A DNA stretch of 37,100 nt from Spirochaetales bacterium (GTDB lineage Bacteria > Spirochaetota > Spirochaetia > Treponematales > UBA12059), in contig JAFGJV010000055.1 in the NCBI GenBank assembly GCA_016928955.1, positions 1 through 37,100 on the forward strand, in the 5' to 3' direction. The position numbers and the translations under genes are program-made. Numbering within the stretch: position 1 is the stretch's first letter; each line of letters starts with the position of its first letter. Shown piece by piece: positions 24,080 to 30,933 of the stretch. The notes beneath the pieces are model-generated. The model worked only from the letters and a program-made list of their open reading frames with translations. It ran no database searches and was not told where the DNA came from.

Positions 24080-24146
24080 AAAAAGCCGTGCGGCTTCCCT
24101 CTCCGGCCGCCCCTGGTCGCCCCAAGCCTGTGTCGTAGGAGCATCC

Positions 24147-25013
24147 GTGAGCATGCAGGACCCCGTCAGCCTGGTGTCGTCCGTACCCGTACTGCCGGCC
24201 GCCGCCTTCAAGGCGCTCGAGCTTTTGGACCCTGACTCCAAGGCCAGCTTCAAGGACCTGGAAGACGCGGTCAAGCTGGACTCTGCGCTGACCGCCCGCT
24301 TTCTCCGCGTGGCCAACTCGGCCATGTACGCGCGGCGCGGCAAGGTGGAAAGCCTGGGTACAGCCATATCGCTCTTGGGCTTTTCCATGGCGCGGAACCT
24401 GGTGCTCCTGGTGGCCACCTCGTCCAGCTTTGACCCGGAATCATCGGACCCCTTCTTTCCCGGTTTCTGGCGTGCCACCCTCAGGGCGGCGTTCTACGCC
24501 AGGTACCTGGCCGACGAGCTGTCCGCAAAGGACCAGGCGGACAGGGCCTTTACCGCCGGCATACTCCACTACATGGGCCTGGTTGGTTTACATCGGGCGG
24601 ACGGAACGGCCTTGGCCGGCGCCCTTGCCCAGGCCGGTGAGGACCTGGAACGGCTCCTTGCCCTGGAAACCCAGACCTTTGGTACCGACCACCGGGCCGT
24701 GGGCGCCGCTTTGCTGGCTTCCTGGGGCCTACCAGAGCCCTACGTGGACGTGGCCGCCGAGTACGGGTCGGCCCGGGTGACGTCCAGGCACAAGCGCCTG
24801 ATCCTCCTCTTCTCCCTGGCCGAGGCCCTGGCCAGGCGCTCGTCCCTGGAGCCCCTGCCGCCTGAGTGCGCCGAGCTTGCCCGCGCCATGGACGTGGACG
24901 CGGCGCGCCTGCCTGTCTTAAAGGAAACCCTGGAAGCCCGCTTGGGACTGGATCCCTTTGCCGGCGAGTGCGGTCTCATGCTGTGCGCCGGAGCCAGGCT
25001 GGTCAGCGCCTGA
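24147..25013 (+). CDS. HDOD-domain protein
   Basis: A 288-aa protein made largely of one HDOD domain. It shows LPAAAFKALELLDPDSKASFKDLEDAVKLDSALTARFLRVANSAMY and SLGTAISLLGFSMARNLVLLV in the canonical order, then GILHYMGLVGLH where an active HD protein would have a metal-binding HD. HDOD proteins lack the catalytic residues and act as regulators in signalling, often linked to c-di-GMP, motility or biofilm. The start is GTG 24147 (AGGAG 5 nt upstream) or ATG 24153 (11 nt). It lies 67 nt after pelG on the same strand with no clear terminator between, so it is probably in the pel operon. Confidence 0.85.
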   Translation: MSMQDPVSLVSSVPVLPAAAFKALELLDPDSKASFKDLEDAVKLDSALTARFLRVANSAMYARRGKVESLGTAISLLGFSMARNLVLLVATSSSFDPESSDPFFPGFWRATLRAAFYARYLADELSAKDQADRAFTAGILHYMGLVGLHRADGTALAGALAQAGEDLERLLALETQTFGTDHRAVGAALLASWGLPEPYVDVAAEYGSARVTSRHKRLILLFSLAEALARRSSLEPLPPECAELARAMDVDAARLPVLKETLEARLGLDPFAGECGLMLCAGARLVSA

Positions 25014-25075
25014 ACCACAGGCATCGCCCACAATTCGACAAAAAGCGCGAAACCAGAAAAAAACGTCGAGGCATG

Positions 25076-25104
25076 TTGACATTCTTTGCATGAAGCGCTA
25101 CATT
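25076..25104 (+). promoter_or_regulatory. Sigma-70-type promoter for the lipoprotein gene
   Basis: TTGACA (25076-25081) and TACATT (25099-25104) are separated by exactly 17 nt, about 98 nt before the ATG at 25203. It lies in the 189-nt gap after the HDOD gene. Confidence 0.7.
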
Positions 25105-25202
25105 CATGATCGGAATACCTTCTGTATGTCACCCCAGTTGTCGTTGATGTCCCGGGCCGCATGGTCGGCGCCAGGAAATTCGCCCGAGCGCGAGGTGGGA
25201 TG

Positions 25203-26678
25203 ATGAAGAAGAACCTGTTTTTTGGCGTGCTGGCCCTGATCGGTCTGGCGCTTGCCGGCTGTTCGGCCAGTCCCGTGGTGGATCTGGAGCAGGCGGCTGT
25301 CCAGCTCGAGCCCCTGGGCTCCATGGTGTCCGTGGCCCGCGCCGCCGGCCATGTGGTGGACGCCAGCGGCTACGAGGCCAGTTCCAAGGCCGTCAATCCC
25401 GGCGACGCCTATTTTGACTCAACCGAAATAAATGACCGGACTCCAGCCCAGGTATGGGCTCTACGAACGGACGGCACGGTGCGCCGCTATCCTACAGCAG
25501 GCTACTATGAAGACTACTACAACGTCGGCGAGGAAGCGTACTTCACCCTGGAAGTGGCCACAGACTCGCTGGGCGCTCCCATCAGCGGCTGGTATCTGGT
25601 CAAGGTGTACGTGTATCCCCGCTACAGCCTGCTGGTGAGCTACGTGTATGAAGAGTATTACGTGCAGGCCGATGACGCTACCTGGGCTTATTATTCCGAT
25701 ACGAGCTCTAGCCCGGGGTACGCCCTGCTCCAGACCTACATGAAATCCGGTCAGGTATTCACCAAGACGGTAAACGCCACCGGCGTGGCTAGCTACACGG
25801 GCACGGACGCGTTCAGCCTAGATCCCCTGGTCGATCCGCCTGCCTACGCATACAGCGCGACTCCCGGCGCCCCGGGCACGGACACCGGGCTTTTCTACGT
25901 GGACGCGTACTCGGTAACGCCCAACGGCCGCGCCTACGTGCGGGAATTCTACTCGGAGACGGATTCAGTCGTTCCCGGGCAACCTGACAGCTCGGGCGTC
26001 ATGTACGTATACGACCGCTACCTCGGCAACAAGGAAAAGACCGAGGTAACCCGCTACAAGAAGCTGGGCGACGAGCGTACCATACGCTCGTTCTATACCG
26101 ACGACAGGCATAAAAGCGGCCTGTACACGGGCGTCGTGGCCACCAACATAGACACGGTATCCGGAGCTCCCATCGTCATAGAAGAGTTCTCCGACTACTG
26201 GCCGGGCACAAGCGGCCAGAGCTACGATACCGCGTCCGGTACCTATATCAAGCTGACGGAGACAAGCGTCGGTTCCAACGCTTATTCAGGCACCCTGGTG
26301 GACTACTGGCCGGGCGGGGCATACGTGTACAGCGCGGATATCAGCGCCGACGGCACGGCAAGCTACTCGGGCGGCGTGTACGACGGAGCCTGGACCAGGA
26401 CCGGCGTGGCCGGCTGGCCGGATACCTTCAACGCCCGCTCCCTGAGCCCCCGGGCGGCCCTGGCGGACCAAAGCCTGGACCTTGCGGCCCTGGGCGGCTT
26501 CTCGCTGGTGCTGCCGTCTGGCGCCCGGTTCCACGGCGCGTTTGAGGGCGGCGTGTTCTCGGGCACCTTCACCGACCTCAACGGAGCCACGGCGACCGTG
26601 GTGGTAGACAGCTTTGGCGTCGCGGTCGGCGACGACTTCCAGCCCTGGCCCCGCCTTCAGGAAGCGCTCCTTCCCTGA
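25203..26678 (+). CDS. Lipoprotein of unknown function, 491 aa
   Basis: The ATG at 25203 follows GAGG at 7 nt spacing and opens a lipoprotein signal, MKKNLFFGVLALIGLALAG then Cys20. The mature protein is rich in Tyr, Ser, Thr, Gly and Asp and appears all-beta. It has many short strands with Y-x-Y patterns, two DYWPG words (near residues 340 and 370) and a C-terminal GARFHGAFEGGVFSGTF stretch resembling a MORN-type hairpin repeat. It is probably exposed on the outer or inner membrane. I recognise no family. It is a single-gene unit with its own promoter and double terminator, lying between the pel and lysine operons. Confidence 0.85.
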   Translation: MKKNLFFGVLALIGLALAGCSASPVVDLEQAAVQLEPLGSMVSVARAAGHVVDASGYEASSKAVNPGDAYFDSTEINDRTPAQVWALRTDGTVRRYPTAGYYEDYYNVGEEAYFTLEVATDSLGAPISGWYLVKVYVYPRYSLLVSYVYEEYYVQADDATWAYYSDTSSSPGYALLQTYMKSGQVFTKTVNATGVASYTGTDAFSLDPLVDPPAYAYSATPGAPGTDTGLFYVDAYSVTPNGRAYVREFYSETDSVVPGQPDSSGVMYVYDRYLGNKEKTEVTRYKKLGDERTIRSFYTDDRHKSGLYTGVVATNIDTVSGAPIVIEEFSDYWPGTSGQSYDTASGTYIKLTETSVGSNAYSGTLVDYWPGGAYVYSADISADGTASYSGGVYDGAWTRTGVAGWPDTFNARSLSPRAALADQSLDLAALGGFSLVLPSGARFHGAFEGGVFSGTFTDLNGATATVVVDSFGVAVGDDFQPWPRLQEALLP

Positions 26679-26703
26679 TTTCCCCTGCGTTTTGAAACAG
26701 CGG

Positions 26704-26732
26704 CCGCCCCTCTATGGGGCGGTCTTTTTTTT
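26704..26732 (+). terminator. Intrinsic terminator after the lipoprotein gene
   Basis: A 7-bp stem CCGCCCC (26704-26710) / GGGGCGG (26716-26722) is followed by TC and eight T's, 26 nt after the stop. A second hairpin (9-bp arms 26735-26743 / 26750-26758) follows at once and may act as back-up. Confidence 0.9.
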
Positions 26733-26785
26733 GCAACGCCGCCGGGTGCGGCGGCGTTTCATTATTTGACGACCTGTTTCCTTCC

Positions 26786-26814
26786 TTGACATGGCCTCCC
26801 GCGCGGGCTATAAC
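26786..26814 (+). promoter_or_regulatory. Strong sigma-70-type promoter of the lysine-fermentation operon
   Basis: A perfect -35 TTGACA (26786-26791) and a -10 TATAAC (26809-26814, one mismatch) are separated by exactly 17 nt. Start of transcription is expected near 26821, giving a ~60-nt leader before kdd, whose AAGGAGG is also ideal. Confidence 0.85.
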
Positions 26815-26879
26815 TGGAAGACTCGCCCGGGCTCCCGTGGGCTACGTGTGCCCGGAGACCAAGAGCACAAGGAGGACCC

Positions 26880-27920
26880 ATGGCATTAGGATGCAAGTAC
26901 GGCACCCACCGGGTGATCGAGCCGGTTGGGGCCATGCCGCAGACCGCCCAGCGCATCAACAACGACATGAGCACGATCTGGGACAACGAGATCCTGCTGG
27001 ACGTGATCGCGCTGAACGTGGACTCGGCAAGCTTCACGCAGATCGAGGAAGAGGCCGGCGGCGACCCGGACAAGATCGGGCAGAAGATCATGTCCATCGT
27101 GGGCGAGCGCGGCAAGCAGCAGAATCCCGTGACCGGTTCCGGCGGCATGTTCATCGGCACCGTGGCCAAGATCGGCCCGGCGCTCAAGGACCGCGACCTC
27201 AAGGTGGGCGACAAGATCGCAAGCCTGGTGTCGCTGTCGCTCACCCCGCTCAAGATCAAGCGCATCATCAAGGTCATGCCCGAGGTGGACCGCGTCATGA
27301 TCGAGGGCCAGGCCATCCTGTTCGAGTCCGGCATATACGCCAAGCTTCCCACCGACATGGACGAGGGACTGGCCCTGGCCGCCCTGGACATAGCCGGAGC
27401 TCCCGCCCAGACGGCCAAGCTGGTCAAGCCGGGCGACAGCGTGCTGGTGCTCGGCGCCGGCGGCAAGTCCGGGCTCATGTGCTGCTACGAGGCCATGAAG
27501 CGCGTCGGGCCTACCGGCCGCGTGCTGGCCAACATCCGCAACGAGAAGTACGTAAAGCCCCTGCGGGACATGAAGCTCTGCCACGAGATAGTCATGGCCG
27601 ACTCCACCAAGCCCGTGGACGTGCTCAACGGCGTGCTCAAGGCAAACAAGGGCAAGGAAGTGGACGTGGTCATCAACTGCGTGAACCTGCCCGGCTGCGA
27701 GATGGCCAGCATACTTCCCGTGCGCGACAACGGCATCGTATACTTCTTCAGCATGGCCACCAGCTTTACCCGCGCGGCGCTCGGAGCCGAGGGCATAGGC
27801 AAGGACGTGCTCATGATCATCGGCAACGGCTACACCAAGGACCACGCCGAGATCACGCTCTGGGAGCTCAGGGAAAACGCCCAGCTCCGCGCCTTCTTCG
27901 AGCAGCAGTACGTTAAGTAA
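26880..27920 (+). CDS. kdd: L-erythro-3,5-diaminohexanoate dehydrogenase
   Basis: A 346-aa NAD-dependent dehydrogenase that oxidatively deaminates 3,5-diaminohexanoate to 5-amino-3-oxohexanoate in lysine fermentation. The N-terminus (GCKYGTHRVIEPVGAMPQTAQRINND) and the Rossmann segment DSVLVLGAGGKSGLMCCYEA (GxGGKxG at about 191-198) are typical of Kdd. Kce, KamA and KamD/E downstream confirm the pathway. Isoleucine is mostly ATC here, while ATA is common in many neighbouring genes; this and the near-consensus promoter and ribosome site suggest high expression. A 378-nt spacer follows before the next gene. Confidence 0.93.
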   Translation: MALGCKYGTHRVIEPVGAMPQTAQRINNDMSTIWDNEILLDVIALNVDSASFTQIEEEAGGDPDKIGQKIMSIVGERGKQQNPVTGSGGMFIGTVAKIGPALKDRDLKVGDKIASLVSLSLTPLKIKRIIKVMPEVDRVMIEGQAILFESGIYAKLPTDMDEGLALAALDIAGAPAQTAKLVKPGDSVLVLGAGGKSGLMCCYEAMKRVGPTGRVLANIRNEKYVKPLRDMKLCHEIVMADSTKPVDVLNGVLKANKGKEVDVVINCVNLPGCEMASILPVRDNGIVYFFSMATSFTRAALGAEGIGKDVLMIIGNGYTKDHAEITLWELRENAQLRAFFEQQYVK

Positions 27921-28298
27921 GGCGTTTCCGCCCAAGGCGGGAGCGACCAGGTAAAAATTCAAGGCGCGCGCAGCAACGCGAACACGTTGGCCACGCGCAC
28001 CCGGCCAGGAAGCACGGCAAGCCGGTCCGCGATGAGCGCGGTCAGCCGGCGGGGGCAGTCCGACTTCCGGCTGCGAAGGGTCGTCCGTCGGCCGTTCGCG
28101 GCGGCGACCGGGCGTATGTAATGTGAGAAGACGGGTAACCGTCTCTCGCCCCGGGGGCTCCCCGTCCCCGGCGCGGCGAGCGAGCGCCATCCGGCAATCC
28201 GGACCAGACGCGCGCAAGCCGGAAGCGGTGGAGGCCGGACGGGTTCCGGCGGGATGGACGAGACCATCCGTCACCATGCGTTTTCAAGGAAGCACACT
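27921..28298. other. Long structured spacer between kdd and the aminotransferase gene
   Basis: No plus-strand gene fits these 378 nt. They are very GC-rich and full of short inverted repeats. Examples are CCGCG/CGCGG near 28026-28040, CAGCCGG/CCGGCTG near 28042-28073, AGACGG-GTAA-CCGTCT near 28128-28143 (a GNRA-type loop) and GCCGGA/TCCGGC near 28233-28250. The minus strand has an open 102-codon frame (27959-28267), Arg/Pro-rich and without ribosome-site support, which I do not call. It may be an inserted element or a structured RNA inside the operon transcript. Its last bases carry the AAGGA site of the next gene. Confidence 0.5.
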
Positions 28299-29573
28299 AT
28301 GGCGAGAGAGTATCCCAAGCTCAAGCTGGACAAATCCATGTCCATGTTCGAGGAGGCCCAGCGCCTGTCCCCCGGCGGCGTGATGGGCATACGCAGACCC
28401 TACAACTTCATCCAGGGCGAGTACCCCATCTTTATCGATCGGGGTTACGGCGGGCACATCGTCGACGTGGACGGCAACGACTACATAGACATGCTCTGCG
28501 CCTACGGCCCGGTGATCCTGGGCTACGACGAGAAGGAAATCAACGACGCGGTCAAGCACCAGATGGACCACAACGGCTTCTGTTTCAGCCTGGTCCAGCC
28601 GGCGCAGAACGAGCTTGAGCGCGCCGTCATCGATATGGTGCCCTGCGCCGAGCAGGTCATACCCGTCAAGACCGGTTCGGACGCCACCACCCTGGCCGTC
28701 CGCATCGCGCGCGGCTACACCGACCGCTCCGTGATCCTGCGCTGCGGCTACCACGGCTGGCACGACTGGTGCGTGGAGAACCACGGCGGCGTGCCCGAGG
28801 AGACCCTGGCCCTGACCGACGAGTTCGAGTACGGCGACCTTGCCGACCTGGAGCGCAAGCTGGACGCGCACAAGGGCAAGGTTGCCTGCGTGATCATCAC
28901 GCCGGTGGGCCATCCCCTGGCCAAGCCCGTCCAGGCGCCGCCGCCCGGTTACCTGGAAGGCGTCCGCGACCTGGCCCACAAGCACGGCGCCGTGCTCATC
29001 TTTGACGAGATACGGACCGGCTTCCGCGCCGCCCTGGGCGGAGCGCAGGAACGCTACGGCGTGACGCCGGACCTGGGCACCTTCGGCAAGGCCATGGCCA
29101 ACGGCTACCCCATATCCTGCGTGGCTGGCAAGCGCGAGATCATGTCCGTGTGCGAGAAGAAGGTGTTCGTGAGCTCGACCTTTTTCCCCAACAGCCTGGA
29201 AATGGTCGCCGCCATCAAGTGCATGGAGATACTCAAGCGCGAGGACGTACCCAACAAGATATGGGAGCGCGGCACCCGCTTCCTGGCCGGCATCCAGAAG
29301 GCCGTGGACGACACGGGCTCGCCGATAACGGTATCCGGCATTCCGCCCATGCCCTTCTTCACCTTTGACCAGGCGCCCGGCGACCCTGACAAGACGTATA
29401 AGGCCCGCCGCGAGTATTTCTACACGCAGACCATACGCCGCGGCCTTTTCATCCAGCCCTTCCACCACTGGTACATAGCGTACCGGCACACGGAAGCCGA
29501 CCTGGCCAAGGCCCTGTCCGCCATCCGGGAAAGCCTGGAACTGATGATGGACAAGTACCCGGTGAAGAGGTAA
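28299..29573 (+). CDS. Class III (GSA-type) PLP-dependent aminotransferase of the lysine operon
   Basis: A 424-aa PLP enzyme of fold type I, subgroup III. The ATG at 28299 follows AAGGA. Visible features are RLSPGGVMGIRRP at the start and GSDATTLAVRIARGYT for the phosphate-binding region. D236 in LIFDEIRTGFR holds the pyridine nitrogen, and K264 in TFGKAMANGYP is the Schiff-base lysine. It resembles glutamate-1-semialdehyde aminomutase, but the setting between kdd and kce points to amino-acid catabolism rather than haem synthesis. The classical lysine pathway has no transaminase. Possible substrates are beta-lysine, 3,5-diaminohexanoate, 5-amino-3-oxohexanoate or a later amino acid such as 3-aminobutyrate; none is shown. 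Confidence 0.88.
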   Translation: MAREYPKLKLDKSMSMFEEAQRLSPGGVMGIRRPYNFIQGEYPIFIDRGYGGHIVDVDGNDYIDMLCAYGPVILGYDEKEINDAVKHQMDHNGFCFSLVQPAQNELERAVIDMVPCAEQVIPVKTGSDATTLAVRIARGYTDRSVILRCGYHGWHDWCVENHGGVPEETLALTDEFEYGDLADLERKLDAHKGKVACVIITPVGHPLAKPVQAPPPGYLEGVRDLAHKHGAVLIFDEIRTGFRAALGGAQERYGVTPDLGTFGKAMANGYPISCVAGKREIMSVCEKKVFVSSTFFPNSLEMVAAIKCMEILKREDVPNKIWERGTRFLAGIQKAVDDTGSPITVSGIPPMPFFTFDQAPGDPDKTYKARREYFYTQTIRRGLFIQPFHHWYIAYRHTEADLAKALSAIRESLELMMDKYPVKR

Positions 29574-29584
29574 TACGGAAAGCG

Positions 29585-29854
29585 AACCACGGAGGCACGG
29601 AGAAGAGGATGTAGGGTGGAGACAAGGGAGCGGGATCCATGAACCAAGGATATCATCGCGAGCGCGATAGAGGTGCGCCGTGAACTTGGTCCGGGTTTGC
29701 TTGAGAGCATATGCGATGACGATAGAATTGGATGCGCTGGGCTTGCGCTACCAGAGGCGGGTTCGCTTGCCGGTCATCTACAAAGGCAGGGCGTTGCCCT
29801 GTGTATTCCGCGTTGTAGCCCTTGTTTTTTCTGCGACTCTGTGCCTCGGCGGTT
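29585..29854. mobile_element. Small element bounded by inverted repeats, carrying a broken GxxExxY gene
   Basis: The spacer between the aminotransferase gene and kce starts with an 18-nt sequence AACCACGGAGGCACGGAG (29585-29602). It ends with an inverted, 15/18-matching copy (29837-29854). Between them lies the remnant of a GxxExxY protein gene (separate entry). The bounded structure suggests a small inserted unit. A related inverted-repeat spacer lies upstream of kamA at 30736-30913. No target-site duplication could be recognised. Confidence 0.6.
29643..29787 (+). pseudogene. Remnant of a GxxExxY-family gene
   Basis: One frame reads TKDIIASAIEVRRELGPGLLESI, the signature start of GxxExxY proteins (the family-naming G..E segment). 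The frame then breaks near 29710. A second frame continues the family pattern with IELDALGLRYQRRVRLPVIYKG (29720-29787). After that the similarity stops, so the last two-thirds of the usual ~125-aa protein are missing. The remnant therefore has at least one frameshift and a large 3' deletion. The family's role is unknown. Confidence 0.8.
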
Positions 29855-29891
29855 AGCCTATTCGTTTGTATCGTTGATAACTGGAGGTATC

Positions 29892-30719
29892 ATGTCATTG
29901 GACGGTAAGATCGTAATTACCTGCGCCTGTACGGGCGCGGAGACCAGCAAGGAACTCCAGCCGGCCCTGCCCATCACGCCTGAGGAGGTGGCCAAGACGG
30001 CCGCCGAGTGCAGGGCCGCGGGCGCGGCCATACTGCACCTGCACGTGCGCGACGAGCAGGGCAAGGCCACCCAGAGCGTGGGGCGCTTCAAGGAGGCCAT
30101 AGAGGCCGTCCGCAAGGTAAGCGACATCGTGATCGAGCTGACCACCGGCGGGGCCGTGGGCGACACAGCCGAGGAACGGCTCCGGCCGGTCACCGAGCTG
30201 GAGCCGGAGATGGCCAGCCTGGACTGCGGCACGGTCAACTTTGGCGACGAATACATCGTCAACGACCTGCCCACCATGCGCGCCTTTGCCTCCGAGTTCA
30301 AGAAGCGCCGCGTGCGCGCCACGCTGGAATGCTTTGACCTGGGGCACGTGTACGCCAGCCACTACCTGATCAAGGAGGGCCTCCTCGAGCCGCCCTACCA
30401 TTACGGCTTTGTGCTCAATGTTCCGGGCGCCGTGCCCTACACGGTGGAGAATCTGTCCGCCTTCATGCGGGCCTTGCCCGACGGCGCGGATTTCACCGTG
30501 ATGGGCATAGGCCGCTCTTCTTTGCCCGCGCAATACGGCGCCCTGGCCAACGGCGGCTGGATACGCGTGGGCTTTGAGGACAACGTGTATTTCAGCAAGG
30601 GCGTCCTGGCGTCCAGCAACGCCCAGCTCGTCGAGCGGGCGGCCCGGATAGCGCACGAGGCTGGCCTGAAGCCGGCCACGCCCGACGACGTCCGGAAGCA
30701 CCTGAAACTCCGGGGCTGA
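29892..30719 (+). CDS. kce: 3-keto-5-aminohexanoate cleavage enzyme
   Basis: A 275-aa enzyme, the normal length for Kce. It condenses acetyl-CoA with 5-amino-3-oxohexanoate and cleaves it to acetoacetate and 3-aminobutyryl-CoA. It shows VITCACTGA at the N-terminus, the metal-binding HLH of AILHLHVRD (H49, H51), ELTTGGAVG around residue 80, GTVNFGDEYIVND, and FTVMGIGRSSLPAQYGALANGG near the C-terminus, all hallmarks of the BKACE/Kce family. The start at 29892 has GGAGG 5 nt upstream. It follows an inserted-element-like spacer and precedes another one. Confidence 0.93.
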   Translation: MSLDGKIVITCACTGAETSKELQPALPITPEEVAKTAAECRAAGAAILHLHVRDEQGKATQSVGRFKEAIEAVRKVSDIVIELTTGGAVGDTAEERLRPVTELEPEMASLDCGTVNFGDEYIVNDLPTMRAFASEFKKRRVRATLECFDLGHVYASHYLIKEGLLEPPYHYGFVLNVPGAVPYTVENLSAFMRALPDGADFTVMGIGRSSLPAQYGALANGGWIRVGFEDNVYFSKGVLASSNAQLVERAARIAHEAGLKPATPDDVRKHLKLRG

Positions 30720-30735
30720 CCGATCGATGAAGGCC

Positions 30736-30913
30736 AACCACAGAGACGCAGAGGCACGGTGCGATCCGAGCTGGCGCAGGATCGCAGGGTCCGGGGCGCG
30801 GGTACTCCCGCGAATCCCCGGAGAGGGGGTAGCGGAGAAGCGTTGCGCATCGCGCAACCTTCGAAGCGAGGGGGAGACCTCCCCCTCATTCCCTACACGA
30901 GACTCTGCGGTGG
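30736..30913. repeat. Second inverted-repeat-bounded spacer, before kamA
   Basis: The 214-nt gap between kce and kamA has AACCACAGAGACGCAGAGGCAC at its left (30736-30757) and CTCTGCGGTGG at its right (about 30903-30913), an inverted partial copy. It holds no gene, but the interior forms hairpins such as GTTGCG/CGCAAC and GGGGG/CCCCC (about 30842-30884). It resembles the ends of the element at 29585-29854 and may be a non-coding relative of it. The ribosome site of kamA lies just after it. Confidence 0.55.
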
Positions 30914-30933
30914 AACTAACGTAAGGAGAAACC

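Noticed and set aside
27959-28267. A 102-codon minus-strand frame in the kdd-aminotransferase spacer
   Set aside because: It is Arg/Pro-rich with no ribosome site, and the region is full of inverted repeats. I describe the spacer but do not call a gene.
26886-28277. A 463-codon minus-strand frame across kdd and the following spacer
   Set aside because: It is mostly the antisense of kdd, with no recognisable domain.
28299-29573. Reading the aminotransferase as hemL (glutamate-1-semialdehyde aminomutase)
   Set aside because: Overall similarity is there, but the operon is catabolic and no other haem gene is nearby. I kept the broader class III name.
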